From contig JAPNUR010000025.1 of the NCBI GenBank assembly GCA_026627385.1, forward strand, positions 1 through 47,301: 47,301 nt of DNA. Reading direction: 5' to 3'. The notes under the pieces were generated by a model that was given only the letters and a program-made list of their open reading frames with translations, made no database searches and had not been told where the DNA came from. A program made the translations under genes and the position numbers. Source of the stretch: Bacillota bacterium (GTDB lineage Bacteria; Bacillota; Sulfobacillia; Sulfobacillales; Sulfobacillaceae). Below are positions 8,035-17,289 of this stretch, piece after piece (position 1 is the stretch's first letter; every line of letters starts with the position of its first letter).

Positions 8035-8190
8035 TTAAAAGAATTCGGGGATCCACCATCGCAAATGGCAGATACAGTCGCTTTCACATCTCCCGCACTC
8101 TTGGCACAAATGATCGTCGCATAATGCGCTGTGACAGTCGTAACACTCGCTGCTGGCTGAGGTGCCGCACGCACACTGGGCTACATCCAT
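8035..8190 (-). CDS. Small cysteine-rich protein, zinc-ribbon-like
   Basis: A 51-residue protein with 11 cysteines and several histidines, arranged as repeated CxC, CxxC and CxxH-type pairs (for example CAC, CYDCH, CQECGRC, CIC). Such spacing suggests binding of two or more zinc ions or another metal, somewhat like a B-box finger. The ATG at 8190 is chosen because GAGGAGG lies 7-8 bases before it; a longer frame starting 11 codons earlier has no such site. It is convergent with wrbA and sits over the wrbA terminator. I do not recognise a family; metal storage or a protein-interaction finger are both possible. Confidence 0.6.
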   Translation of the reverse strand: MDVAQCACGTSASSECYDCHSALCDDHLCQECGRCESDCICHLRWWIPEFF

Positions 8191-8223
8191 GCTACCGCCT
8201 CCTCGCGGGTAGACTCCCCGCAA

Positions 8224-8636
8224 GGTCAGAAGTTATACGTTAAAACTGGCAAACGGCCGAGGGATCCCTCGTTGGCCATGAAGTGGGACGATGGCCCGTG
8301 ATGGATCTCATGGGTTCCCAACCGAAGCTGTCCTCATTATTGCAGTTGACCCTGGGCGCGTCCTCGCCTTCCTTTAGGGGCAAGTTGTGACACGGCAGCA
8401 CATATGTCGCATAAAGCTCACGGGTCGCGTGGTGCAGCGCCCACGGGGGTTATATATAAGGGATGGTGAGGTTGATGACCGCGGCAGTGTCGTCCGACAT
8501 CGCGTAAAAGCGGAAACGGACGCATACGGACACGCGCAAGTAGGCCTTGTCCCATCGCATTGTGTTCCCACGCGATGTCACGGACGAACTTTACACCTCG
8601 TCGAGTCACGTATGGCGCCAGAAGACCGCAGGCTGG
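8224..8636. other. Intergenic stretch without an intact gene
   Basis: Nothing certain is encoded here. On the minus strand several short frames in succession (about 8240-8540) read like protein with sensible composition but are broken by stops and frame changes, which could be a decayed gene. No ribosome binding site, repeat or RNA motif is recognised. Confidence 0.4.
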
Positions 8637-9623
8637 CTAACGAGCTTCGGGCGTAGCACTCGGGGGCTTGGCGAGAAGATTGACATGCATGGGGTCGAGG
8701 TTGCCGCCGCTGAGGACGATGGCGACGGATGTTCCCAGCGCGAGGTTGGGGCGGGCGCTGAGTGCGTAGGCGGCGGCAGCGGCGCCCGAGGGTTCGACGA
8801 CCATTTTCATCCGCGTCATGATGAGCCAGAGCGCTTGCTGGATTGCCGCGTCGCTTACCGTCACCAGATCATCTACATAGCGTTCAATCAAAGGATACGT
8901 GAGGTGGCCGAGTGCCAGGGTAATCAACCCATCGGCAATACTGGCCGTGGATTCGAGCTCTACTCGGTGCCCCAACCGGCGCGACTGCTGGGCTTTGGCG
9001 GCTCCTTCAGGTTCGACGCCAATCACCCGCACCCCGGGACGACAATTTTTGATGGCGGTGGCGATGCCCGAAATGAGGCCGCCCCCACCCACAGGCACAA
9101 GCACGGTATCCACCCGAGGCCAATCGCTTAAAATTTCTAGCCCGATAGTGCCCTGACCGGCGATAACCAGAGGGTCATCATACGGCGGCACGAACGCATA
9201 GCCGGTTTCCTGCGCGATGACTTGAGCGCGCTCGAGGCGTTCCCGGCTTCGCTCGCCGCACGGCTCGATGGTCGCTCCGTAATGTCGGGCGGCCTCCACC
9301 TTAACACTCGGGGCGGTGACCGGGACTACCACACGCGCTGGTAGGGCAAAGTGGCGTGCAGCCCACGCCACAGCTTGGCCATGATTCCCCGAGGATGCGG
9401 TCACCACCCCCGGCACCCCGTCCCTAGATAACTCCGCGATCTTGTTGAGCGCTCCGCGAACTTTAAACGACCCGGTGATTTGCCAGTTCTCAGCTTTAAA
9501 GCGCAATTCGCGCCCTGCCCAGGATGACAAACTGCGGTTTGCAACTAACGGCGTCCGATGAATGAGCCCGTCCAGGCGCTCTTGAGCAGCATAGATTGTT
9601 TGCAGCGTGGGCACATCGCTCAT
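8637..9623 (-). CDS. Threonine/serine dehydratase (PLP, no ACT domain)
   Basis: Fold-type II PLP enzyme that deaminates L-threonine to 2-oxobutanoate or L-serine to pyruvate. With the ATG at 9623 it has 328 residues: PLP lysine K54 in GSFKVRGA, ASSGNHGQA at 76-84 and the phosphate-binding GGGGL at 179-183. It ends without the C-terminal ACT-like regulatory domain of biosynthetic IlvA, like catabolic TdcB or serine racemase-type enzymes. The ATG overlaps the stop of the upstream gene as ATGA, so an in-frame start six codons earlier is less likely. Same-strand neighbours are a serine acetyltransferase and a dipeptidase, so a link to serine or threonine flux is plausible. Confidence 0.88.
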   Translation of the reverse strand: MSDVPTLQTIYAAQERLDGLIHRTPLVANRSLSSWAGRELRFKAENWQITGSFKVRGALNKIAELSRDGVPGVVTASSGNHGQAVAWAARHFALPARVVVPVTAPSVKVEAARHYGATIEPCGERSRERLERAQVIAQETGYAFVPPYDDPLVIAGQGTIGLEILSDWPRVDTVLVPVGGGGLISGIATAIKNCRPGVRVIGVEPEGAAKAQQSRRLGHRVELESTASIADGLITLALGHLTYPLIERYVDDLVTVSDAAIQQALWLIMTRMKMVVEPSGAAAAAYALSARPNLALGTSVAIVLSGGNLDPMHVNLLAKPPSATPEAR

Positions 9624-10048
9624 AAGGAGAAGACCCACCACACCGGGTGATCGTGAGCTGGTTGCTCCTTGAGCAACTCCTCCACCCGGCGCCGTTGGCG
9701 CGGCACTTTCTTCGTGATGCCCACGGCAAAGGCTCGCGTATCATACTCAACCTTGCGGCAGTGGTAATGCTCTGCCGTTTTTTTGATAAAGTTCACCAGA
9801 TCCTGACCGGCTTGTTGCCATTCTTCCTCCGTAAGAAAGTACCAGTACCGTCCCCGCCACATGGCCAGCCGCACGGTGAATTTATCCAGCCACTCGACCG
9901 TTTGCGAACGCTCGCCTAATCCAAATTCCTCGAGATACTCGGTGAGCTTACGAGCGTCCTTCTGATTGGGATGCCAAAAGACCAAATCTACCCACAAACT
10001 GGCGCTGCCATGCGATAGCGGTGGCTTGTTGTCGTGAATATGTTGCAT
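9620..10048 (-). CDS. Unknown 142-residue protein
   Basis: I do not recognise this protein. It is soluble, rich in Trp, Tyr and charged residues, with a predicted mixed alpha/beta pattern (VDLVFWHP, then KLTEYLEEFGLG, WYFLTEEEWQQAGQDLVNFIK) and no signal peptide or membrane segment. The ATG follows AGAGGGAGA. It lies 24 bases after cysE and its stop overlaps the start of the dehydratase gene by four bases, so it is embedded in an amino-acid operon and is surely translated. A binding or regulatory role towards one of its neighbours is only a guess. Confidence 0.72.
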   Translation of the reverse strand: MQHIHDNKPPLSHGSASLWVDLVFWHPNQKDARKLTEYLEEFGLGERSQTVEWLDKFTVRLAMWRGRYWYFLTEEEWQQAGQDLVNFIKKTAEHYHCRKVEYDTRAFAVGITKKVPRQRRRVEELLKEQPAHDHPVWWVFSL

Positions 10049-10072
10049 GCGTTCTCCCTCTTTGCCTTCGAT

Positions 10073-10975
10073 TTACGTGACCGAGTCCTGCCTCGTTCTC
10101 AACGCTATTGTAGACTTTGTGGTGACTTTGGAAAACGGGGGGACGCTCTCCGTCAGCCACACGTTGCCGCCAATGACACTGTCATGTCCGATGACCGTAT
10201 TGCCCCCAAGAATGGTGGCTTCGGAGTAAATCACCACATCGTGTTCGATTGTGGGATGCCGTTTGGTTCCGCGGATGAGACGCCCTTCCTGATCATGAGG
10301 AAAATTAAGGGCCCCTAACGTGACCCCCTGATACAGGGTGACTCGGTCGCCAATTTCGGTGGTTTCGCCAATCACGACCCCAGTACCGTGGTCGATGAAA
10401 AAATAGAGACCAATTTGGGCGCCGGGATGGATGTCGATGCCTGTCTCGCTGTGGGCAATTTCGGTCATCATGCGCGGCAGGAGGGGAACCCCTAAGGTGA
10501 CCAACCGGTGCGCCAAGCGATAGACCAGCGTGGCGTAAAAGCCAGGATAGGTGCTGATGATTTCTGTCAGCCCCTTGGCAGCCGGATCCCCTTCATACGC
10601 GGCCTCCGCATCCGTTAAGGCTTCATGCTGAATCTCCGGGAGGGCAAGAAAAAAGGCACGCGCAATATCTTCGGCCTTGGCTAGCTCCGGACACAGGCTA
10701 TCCATTTCGCAACGGTGATCGCTCACCTGGTGAATCAGCGCCGTCAGGCGCCAGAGCAACTCCTCGGCCCGTTCTAGGGGCGGGGCCGCGGTATCGAGAT
10801 TTCCCATCAGACAGTGAGGAAATAAGAGCGCCTCTATATCGCGAATCCACTGACGAATGGGTTCGCGGCTCATGGCCCGCGAGAGCGCGTGGCGGGTGCG
10901 GATGTCCGCTTCGCCTTCACGCAATTGGCGCAAAATCTCACTGAGTTGATCAGAGGATAAGGCTCGATTACGCAT
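10073..10975 (-). CDS. cysE: Serine O-acetyltransferase (EpsC/CysE long form)
   Basis: Makes O-acetylserine from serine and acetyl-CoA, the substrate of cysteine synthase. The C-terminal half is a left-handed beta-helix of hexapeptide repeats, with the catalytic region [15 protein letters not shown] and the active-site histidine in [11 protein letters not shown]; an all-alpha N-terminal domain of about 170 residues makes it the long form (about 300 residues). The ATG at 10975 has AGGTG six bases before it and overlaps the dipeptidase stop by eight bases; a GTG three codons upstream is possible. Genetically linked to an M20 peptidase and a dehydratase. It would feed both cysK genes of the window. 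Confidence 0.92.
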   Translation of the reverse strand: MRNRALSSDQLSEILRQLREGEADIRTRHALSRAMSREPIRQWIRDIEALLFPHCLMGNLDTAAPPLERAEELLWRLTALIHQVSDHRCEMDSLCPELAKAEDIARAFFLALPEIQHEALTDAEAAYEGDPAAKGLTEIISTYPGFYATLVYRLAHRLVTLGVPLLPRMMTEIAHSETGIDIHPGAQIGLYFFIDHGTGVVIGETTEIGDRVTLYQGVTLGALNFPHDQEGRLIRGTKRHPTIEHDVVIYSEATILGGNTVIGHDSVIGGNVWLTESVPPFSKVTTKSTIALRTRQDSVT

Positions 10976-12353
10976 GCGTTGCACCTAACTTTTCCCAGAA
11001 AATGGCCACCGTTTGCGCCCCTCGATAAAAGTTGGCGAGATGAAAATGTTCATTGGGGGCATGAAAGCATTCGTCAGGCAGTGCAAAACCCAACAAGACC
11101 GTGGGCACCGACAACGTCTCCTGAAAATCGCTGACGACGGGAATGGAGCCGCCCATGCGAATATGCACGGCAGGTCGCTGATAGACCAGTTCAATAGCGG
11201 ATTCTGCGGCTTTCACAGCCGGGTGGTCGAGTGACGTCACCGATGCAGGCGAGCCGCTCCGATGGGTCACATGGAGCTGCACACCCGGGGGACAGTGATG
11301 TTGCAGGTGCGCTTCCAGAAGATCCAAGATGCGTTCCGGGTCTTGATGAGGCACTAAGCGGCAACTAAGTTTTGCATGTGCTGTGGCGGGAATGATGGTT
11401 TTTTGCCCTTCCCCGGTAAACCCCGACCAGAGGCCGTTGACGTCCAGGGTGGGCCGCGCCCATAGCCGCTCTAACGGCGTATACCCCGGCTCGCCCGCCA
11501 ATTCCGGGACACCCAGCTGCGCTTTGTACGCCTCGCTGTCAAACGGGAGTTGGCTGAGTTCGCTCTGTTCGCGATCCGACAAAGGGTCCACCTGGTCGTA
11601 AAACCCTGGCACGGCAATGCGCCCACTAGCATCGTACAAAGTGTCAATCAGGTGAGCCAACGCCTGTGCCGGGTTCATGACAGTGCCGCCGTAAACCCCT
11701 GAGTGCAAATCCTGGGAGGGCCCGCTGACGCGGATTTCCATCGTGGCCAGGCCCCTCAGCGCGTAGCAGATGGACGGCAACTCCTCACCCATCATCGGGG
11801 TATCAGAAATGAGTGCCACGTCGGCCGCCAACTCTGCTTGGTGTTCCCGGATGTATTGCCCGAGATGAGGGCTCCCGATCTCCTCTTCGCCTTCAAACAG
11901 AAATTTGAGGTTGACAGGGAGCACGCCGGTGCTTAACCACGCTTCGAGCGCCATAAGGTGCATAAAGAGTTGCCCTTTGTCGTCACTGGCACCGCGGGCG
12001 TACAGGATGCTGTCGCGGACGGTGGGTTCAAAGGGCGGGCTCACCCATTGGTCCAGAGGGTCAACCGGCTGCACGTCGTAATGCCCATAAACCAAAAGGG
12101 TAGGGCGTTCAGCGGTGAATGAACTTTGGGCGAATACTACCGGATGACCCTGCGTCTCGTCAACGCGCACGTCGTGAATTCCGGCACGTGCGAGGCGTGC
12201 GCCAAGCCACTCAGCTGCCCGGCGCACATCAGCCTGGTGCGCGCTGAGTGCAGAGATGCTGGGAATCCGCAAAAACTCGCGTAGTTCGTCCAAATATCGT
12301 TCCTGATGGCGGTGCAAATAATCGAGCACCGGCCGGTGAGCCGGAAGCGCCAT
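10968..12353 (-). CDS. M20-family dipeptidase
   Basis: Zinc-dependent peptidase of the M20 family (dipeptidase/ArgE/CPG2 type), probably cytosolic because no signal peptide is seen. Metal ligands and catalytic residues are visible: H91 and D93 in YGHYDVQP, D124 in GASDDKG, and the general base region EGEEEIGS at 154-161. The middle lid/dimerisation domain and the C-terminal [10 protein letters not shown] motif are present. 461 residues is normal for the PepV-like subgroup. First gene of a four-gene set with cysE, so it may recycle dipeptides (for example Cys-Gly) for cysteine supply; that link is inference. Confidence 0.92.
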   Translation of the reverse strand: MALPAHRPVLDYLHRHQERYLDELREFLRIPSISALSAHQADVRRAAEWLGARLARAGIHDVRVDETQGHPVVFAQSSFTAERPTLLVYGHYDVQPVDPLDQWVSPPFEPTVRDSILYARGASDDKGQLFMHLMALEAWLSTGVLPVNLKFLFEGEEEIGSPHLGQYIREHQAELAADVALISDTPMMGEELPSICYALRGLATMEIRVSGPSQDLHSGVYGGTVMNPAQALAHLIDTLYDASGRIAVPGFYDQVDPLSDREQSELSQLPFDSEAYKAQLGVPELAGEPGYTPLERLWARPTLDVNGLWSGFTGEGQKTIIPATAHAKLSCRLVPHQDPERILDLLEAHLQHHCPPGVQLHVTHRSGSPASVTSLDHPAVKAAESAIELVYQRPAVHIRMGGSIPVVSDFQETLSVPTVLLGFALPDECFHAPNEHFHLANFYRGAQTVAIFWEKLGATHA

Positions 12354-12431
12354 AGCCCTTCCCCTTTTTGACGTTTTATCCTAATGATACCGGAAAAAAT
12401 TCGGGCACGGAAACCTTTTTGGCCGCCTCCC

Positions 12432-13658
12432 CTACATGCCTTGAATCGCCAACACGGCCAGGACAATGAATAGCGCGGTAATGGCAGCCAATGCCCATTG
12501 GCGTTTCCAGCGTATGGCCATAGGTCCCATAATGCGCCGGTTTCGGGCAATGAGGCCCAGAGTGATGAGGCTTACGGGCATCCAAAGAGCGCCCAGGGCC
12601 TGGGCCCAGAGGGCTAGTGTCCCAGGTGGCACAATGACCGTGGCAGCGACTATGGCTGCTATGGCGAGTGAGGTGAAATGCAAGAGAAAGAGGCCAACAC
12701 GGGTTGGCGTGCTTTGGCGTTGGTAGACCCCAGGCACCCATGATTCGCGCACCATCCAGGCAGAGGACAAGGAAATCGTGGACGCCGCCAAAAATCCTGC
12801 GTTGAAAATGCCCAAGCCGAATAAAACGCCGACGCTCTGTCCATCTTCGCGGGTGAGCCAGCGGATAGGATTTGTCAAAGCGCTGCCTGCGTGGGGGGTC
12901 AGGGCACCAATGGTCAACACGACGGCCGCCATAATACCTTGGGATACGACGCCGAGGATGATGTCGAGGCGCCCGGCTCGTAATGTGCGCACCCGGCCCG
13001 CCCACACCGCATTTTGTTGCCAGTAAATCATCCAAGGGGCGATGGCGTTTCCCGCCAGGGATAGGAGTAAAAATGCAAGGCCCGGCGTTACGCCGCCAGC
13101 GACGGCCATTTGCCACGCCTTCGCTGTGGGATGCAGTAACAAGGCTGCGGGGATAAAGATGAGGTTTAAGGCCGAGATGGCGAGCAAGACCCGTTCAACC
13201 GACTGGTAACGGGCCCAGGAGGTTACCGCCAGTACTAGAACAAAAGCCAAGAAGACCGCCAGTGCCCAGGGAATGCCCACCATGTTTTCGCCCATCGCCA
13301 TGCCCACGAACTCGGTGACGAGGATGACCAAGTTGAGCACATGCAAGACGATGCCGTCGACGCGCGACCAGACCGGTCCCATGGCCAGGCGGATGACTTG
13401 CCCATACGGAAGCCGCGTCGCCCAGGCAACCCTTAACGCGAGTTCCTGTACGACAAAGGTCAGCGGGCCTAGCGCCAGCAAGGCGGCCAAGAACCATAAG
13501 AGATGGCGTTCAGCTCCGGTGACCAGATAGGCGAGCATGCCGCCCGCATCGTTATCGGCAGCCAAGCCTAAGACGCCGGGGCCGATGGCCATGACAACCA
13601 GCCAAACGATCCGCGGCGGTATCCGTTTTTTGGGGGTGATCATGTTGGGGCTGTGCAT
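12432..13658 (-). CDS. NRAMP-related divalent-metal transporter
   Basis: Integral membrane protein of about 408 residues with 11 or so hydrophobic helices and the NRAMP fold pattern. The metal-site motif in helix 1, DPGN in classical NRAMP, reads AADNDAGGM here, and the helix 6 motif (MPHN in classical ones) reads IAPWMIY. These changes place it among NRAMP-related proteins of uncertain substrate, some of which are magnesium or manganese transporters. I chose the ATG at 13658, which has GAAGTGG before it; an upstream extension of 58 residues is not protein-like. It is a single gene, divergent from nadC. Confidence 0.82.
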   Translation of the reverse strand: MHSPNMITPKKRIPPRIVWLVVMAIGPGVLGLAADNDAGGMLAYLVTGAERHLLWFLAALLALGPLTFVVQELALRVAWATRLPYGQVIRLAMGPVWSRVDGIVLHVLNLVILVTEFVGMAMGENMVGIPWALAVFLAFVLVLAVTSWARYQSVERVLLAISALNLIFIPAALLLHPTAKAWQMAVAGGVTPGLAFLLLSLAGNAIAPWMIYWQQNAVWAGRVRTLRAGRLDIILGVVSQGIMAAVVLTIGALTPHAGSALTNPIRWLTREDGQSVGVLFGLGIFNAGFLAASTISLSSAWMVRESWVPGVYQRQSTPTRVGLFLLHFTSLAIAAIVAATVIVPPGTLALWAQALGALWMPVSLITLGLIARNRRIMGPMAIRWKRQWALAAITALFIVLAVLAIQGM

Positions 13659-13821
13659 TTGACCACTTCTTTCGATAATTTGGATGGTATCACAGAAACC
13701 ACGCTCATGATATGTGTTGATAGTGCGCTGGGTGAATCGAACGGGTGACGCCGCATCTGGCGCGATGATCAATGGATAGGACTCCCATGCGGGGGAACGC
13801 TTGCCTTTTCTTCGCGCTAGC

Positions 13822-13842
13822 TGTATATACAATAGTAAATAC
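13822..13842. promoter_or_regulatory. A/T-rich repeats upstream of nadC
   Basis: The palindrome TGTATATACA (13822-13831) is followed by GTAAATAC (13835-13842), a near copy of the GTATATAC inside it, 12 bases away. The element is 18 bases before the nadC start region and could be a -10 region or an operator for a NAD regulator. No known motif is assigned. Confidence 0.35.
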
Positions 13843-13859
13843 TGTTCGGGGGTGTGGCC

Positions 13860-14702
13860 GTGGAGACCCCATGGATGTGGGAAAGACTGGTCCGGTGGGG
13901 GCTAGAAGAAGATATCGGGCATGGGGATCTGACGACGGCAAGCGTGATCCCCAAGGATGCGGTGGGGCGTCTAGCCCTGGTGGCTCGGCAGCCGATGGTC
14001 GTGGCGGGGTTGCCCGCGCTTTACGCAGCGTTTCGCGTGCTCGAGGGGGGCACAGTCACCCTCCTGGCCACAGACGGCACCTGGATTTCAGCCAATACCG
14101 CGGTCGCTTGGGTGTCGGGACGGCTGGAGTCGCTCCTGATGGCGGAGCGAGTAATACTCAACATCTTGCAACGGTTGTCGGGGATTGCGACCATGACGCG
14201 CCGCGTGGTGGAGCAGATCGACGGTCTGCCCACCAAGGTCCTGGACACGCGCAAAACGACGCCGGGGTGGCGCGATGTGGAAAAGTACGCGGTCCGCATG
14301 GGCGGCGGCGTCAACCATCGTGCCGGCCTTGATGGCGGGGTCTTATTGAAGGATAACCATATTGCCGCGGTGGGCAGCATACGCGGTGCCGTCGAGCGCG
14401 TCCGTGCTACCTTGGGCCCGTTGGTGGCCATCGAGGTAGAAATTGACCGATTGGACCAGTTAGACGATGCGTTGGCGGCGCGTCCGTACGCCATCTTGCT
14501 GGACAACATGTCCATTGATGATTTGCGTATCGCGGTGCGGGCGATCAATCACCGAGCTTTTGTGGAGGCGAGTGGCAATATTCGCCTAGACAATGTGCGG
14601 GCGGTAGCGGAAACCGGAGTGGATGGCGTTTCGCTGGGGTGGCTTACGCATTCCAGCCCGGCCGTCGATATCGGTGCCGATTGGGGAGCGGATGGTTTAT
14701 GA
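13860..14702 (+). CDS. nadC: Nicotinate-nucleotide pyrophosphorylase (quinolinate PRTase)
   Basis: Converts quinolinate and PRPP to nicotinate mononucleotide, third step of de novo NAD synthesis. Family motifs are LEEDIGHGDLTT near the N-terminus, TRKTTPGWR in the middle, the GGGVNHR substrate loop and LLDNMS near the C-terminus. Length (280 residues) is typical. I prefer GTG 13860, because GGGGG lies seven bases before it; another in-frame GTG at 13854 is too close to that site. Its stop overlaps the nadB start as ATGA, so nadC-nadB-nadA form one operon. Confidence 0.94.
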   Translation: METPWMWERLVRWGLEEDIGHGDLTTASVIPKDAVGRLALVARQPMVVAGLPALYAAFRVLEGGTVTLLATDGTWISANTAVAWVSGRLESLLMAERVILNILQRLSGIATMTRRVVEQIDGLPTKVLDTRKTTPGWRDVEKYAVRMGGGVNHRAGLDGGVLLKDNHIAAVGSIRGAVERVRATLGPLVAIEVEIDRLDQLDDALAARPYAILLDNMSIDDLRIAVRAINHRAFVEASGNIRLDNVRAVAETGVDGVSLGWLTHSSPAVDIGADWGADGL

Positions 14703-16162
14703 CGCGGCCGGTTATTGTCGTGGGCGCCGGGGTGGCCGGGCTGAGTGCTGCCGTGGCCATGGCACGGGCCGGGCAGCCGGTGGTAGTGGTGACGAAGGCG
14801 GAACCGCCCGGCATCAACACCTTTCATGCACAAGGGGGGATTGCGGCGGCCCTGTGGCCAGATACTGCAGCCGAGCACGCTGCAGATACCTTGCGCGTGG
14901 CGCGAGGGTTGGGCCATCCGGCGGCAGTGGCGGTGTTGACCGAATCTGCCCCGGCAGCCGTCGCCGAATTGATGGCTGGCGGTGTGTTGACAGACGAAAG
15001 CAACGGGGTTGACCGTGCCCAGGAAGCCGGACACAGCCGGCCCCGCGTGCTTCACGCGAAAGACGGATTCACAGGGCGGGCTGTGTGGCACTATTTGGCC
15101 CGGGTGGCCAAGGCGGACGAACGCATTCGCTGGATCACCGATCAGGTGGTGGCGTTGTGCGGGTCGGATTCGGCCATTACCGGGGTGTACTTGGCCTCTC
15201 GCGAGACGATTGCGGGGCGCGGCGTGGTGTTGGCGTCAGGCGGTTATGCCGGACTTTATCCCTGGAGTACTAATCCTGACACGGCAACTGGTGACGGGTT
15301 GTGGCTTGCCTACCAAGTTGGCGCCCAGCTGGCGGACTTGGAGTTTGTCCAATTTCATCCCACGGTTCTAAAAGAAGCTGGGCGTCCGCCCCTGCTCCTC
15401 ACTGAAGCCCTTCGCGGAGCAGGCGCTTGGCTGGTGGACGAGGACGAGCAGCGCATTCTCGCTGATCACCCCTGGGGAGAGCTGGCCCCACGCGATGAAG
15501 TAGCCAAGGCGGTATGGCGAACCGCCAGAGCCTACTTAACCGCGGCGCACCTAGGGCCGGGTATACGAAAAGCGTTTCCTGCATTGGCCGAGGCCCTCGC
15601 GGAGCGCGGGTGGGATCTGGCGCGGGATCGGCTGCCAGTGCGGCCGGCAGCGCATTTTGCCATGGGCGGTATTGTGACCGACCTCTGGGGCGCCACCGGA
15701 GTTCCCGGACTTTGGGCGGTGGGAGAGGTTGCGGCCAGTGGCGTTCACGGCGCCAACCGCCTCGCGTCCAATTCCCTTTTAGAAGGGCGCGTATTTGGCC
15801 TCAGGGTGGCCGAAGCGGTTCTCGGCGCCGAAGGCCCGTCGAGCGATAAGTGTGGCCTGGCCTTTGCTCCACCGGATCCCGCATTTTGGATTCCTACCTC
15901 AGTTGCCCGTCAGACCTTGGATCAGGCGCTCGGGGTCATCCGCACCCAGACGACACTTGAGGACGCCCAGAATTATCCATGGCATGCGATGGGCCACCTG
16001 AGTGACTGGCTTACCGGGCTGATGTTGGAAGCGGCGGTGAAGCGCCAAGAGAGCCGAGGCGCCCATTGTCGCGACGATTATCCCGCGACCGACGACCGTT
16101 GGCGTGGCCATCTCGTGCATCAAAAAGGCCACCCGCTCAAATTGGTTCCCATTGGCAAATAG
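14699..16162 (+). CDS. nadB: L-aspartate oxidase
   Basis: FAD enzyme that oxidises L-aspartate to iminoaspartate, first step of de novo NAD synthesis. The N-terminal dinucleotide fold VVGAGVAGLSAAVAMARAG is clear, followed by INTFHAQGGIAA, the HPTVL substrate region and the late GVHGANRLASNSLLEG motif of the fumarate reductase/NadB family. The ATG at 14699 is inferred from the ATGA overlap with nadC; an open frame extends 20 codons further up but lies inside nadC. At 487 residues it is a little shorter than Escherichia NadB, mainly at the C-terminal helical domain. Confidence 0.94.
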   Translation: MTRPVIVVGAGVAGLSAAVAMARAGQPVVVVTKAEPPGINTFHAQGGIAAALWPDTAAEHAADTLRVARGLGHPAAVAVLTESAPAAVAELMAGGVLTDESNGVDRAQEAGHSRPRVLHAKDGFTGRAVWHYLARVAKADERIRWITDQVVALCGSDSAITGVYLASRETIAGRGVVLASGGYAGLYPWSTNPDTATGDGLWLAYQVGAQLADLEFVQFHPTVLKEAGRPPLLLTEALRGAGAWLVDEDEQRILADHPWGELAPRDEVAKAVWRTARAYLTAAHLGPGIRKAFPALAEALAERGWDLARDRLPVRPAAHFAMGGIVTDLWGATGVPGLWAVGEVAASGVHGANRLASNSLLEGRVFGLRVAEAVLGAEGPSSDKCGLAFAPPDPAFWIPTSVARQTLDQALGVIRTQTTLEDAQNYPWHAMGHLSDWLTGLMLEAAVKRQESRGAHCRDDYPATDDRWRGHLVHQKGHPLKLVPIGK

Positions 16163-16174
16163 GAGGAATGGACA

Positions 16175-17116
16175 ATGGCAATAGCCGAAGGGGAGTGGCT
16201 CGAGGCCATTCACACGTTAAAGGAAGAGCGCCATGCGGTCATTATTGCCCATAATTATCAACCCCCGATTGTCCAAGATGTGGCGGATTTTGTCGGCGAC
16301 AGCTTGGCCATGGCTCGCTGGGCAAGGGCTAGCCATGCCGAAATGGTCGTGGTCGCTGGCGTCTATTTTATGGCGGAAACCGCTGCCATCTTATGTCCAG
16401 ACAAGGAGGTGTTAATGCCCGAGCCTGATGCCGGATGTTCCTTGGCGGCGTCGATTTCGGCTAATGAGCTGCGGGCATGGAAGAATCAGTATCCCGATGC
16501 GGTGGTGGTGTCCTACGTGAATACCTCGGCGGCCGTCAAAGCCTTGTCAGACTACTGTTGCACGTCGTCTAACGCGGTGGCGGTGGTGGAGGCCATCGAC
16601 CCAACCCGAGACATCTTATTTTTGCCCGACTTTTTCTTAGGGTCTTGCGTCATCCGCCAGACCCAGCGGCACAATATCCACCTGTGGCCTGGCGAATGCC
16701 ATGTTCACGCCACGATTGACCCGGATCGGGTTGATGAAGTGCTTCAGCGCTATCCTGAGGCGGAATTGTTGGTCCATCCGGAATGTGGCTGTACGACCAA
16801 GGCCCTAGCATTGCCGCCCGCCCACAACGCCTATCGCATTCTGTCTACTGACGGGATGGTACGCTATGTCCGCTCCGCAGCGGGGCACCAATTTGTGGTG
16901 GCCACCGAGGTGGGGTTGTTGCATCGCTTGCACGTAGAAAATCCCGACAAGGAGTTCATACCGGCGCAGTCTGAAGCCCGGTGTCCCTACATGAACCTCA
17001 TGACTTTGGAAAAAATCTACCGGGCGCTCAAGGATCATGTTCATCCCGTGATACTGCCAGAAGAGATCCGGCGCCAAGCGGCTATCCCGTTGGAACGTAT
17101 GGTCGCCATCAGGTAA
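16175..17116 (+). CDS. nadA: Quinolinate synthase A
   Basis: [4Fe-4S] enzyme that condenses iminoaspartate with dihydroxyacetone phosphate to quinolinate, second step of de novo NAD synthesis. The 313-residue protein starts with IIAHNYQPPIVQDVADFVGDS, the NadA signature. The three cluster cysteines fit C88 (DAGCSL), C175 (GECHVH) and C270 (RCPYMN), with spacing as in other NadA proteins. The ATG follows AGGAGG (16161-16166). Last gene of the nadC-nadB-nadA operon, 12 bases after nadB. Confidence 0.95.
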   Translation: MAIAEGEWLEAIHTLKEERHAVIIAHNYQPPIVQDVADFVGDSLAMARWARASHAEMVVVAGVYFMAETAAILCPDKEVLMPEPDAGCSLAASISANELRAWKNQYPDAVVVSYVNTSAAVKALSDYCCTSSNAVAVVEAIDPTRDILFLPDFFLGSCVIRQTQRHNIHLWPGECHVHATIDPDRVDEVLQRYPEAELLVHPECGCTTKALALPPAHNAYRILSTDGMVRYVRSAAGHQFVVATEVGLLHRLHVENPDKEFIPAQSEARCPYMNLMTLEKIYRALKDHVHPVILPEEIRRQAAIPLERMVAIR

Positions 17117-17289
17117 GTGGCGGGGCGATTTCCTGACGGCTTGCGCGATCGCCTTCCCCCGTGCCGGCGGTCATGCTAACCCTCTAGTTTTCGGGTGAGC
17201 GAGCTACACCGGCAGTCTACCGCTCGACATCTCCTAGAGCCTGGCGAGCCTCCATGTTAGACTCGAGGGAGAAGTAGGGGGGCATGCCA

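Noticed and set aside
8547-9131. Long plus-strand frame over the dehydratase gene
   Set aside because: It is the antisense shadow of a clear PLP enzyme gene.
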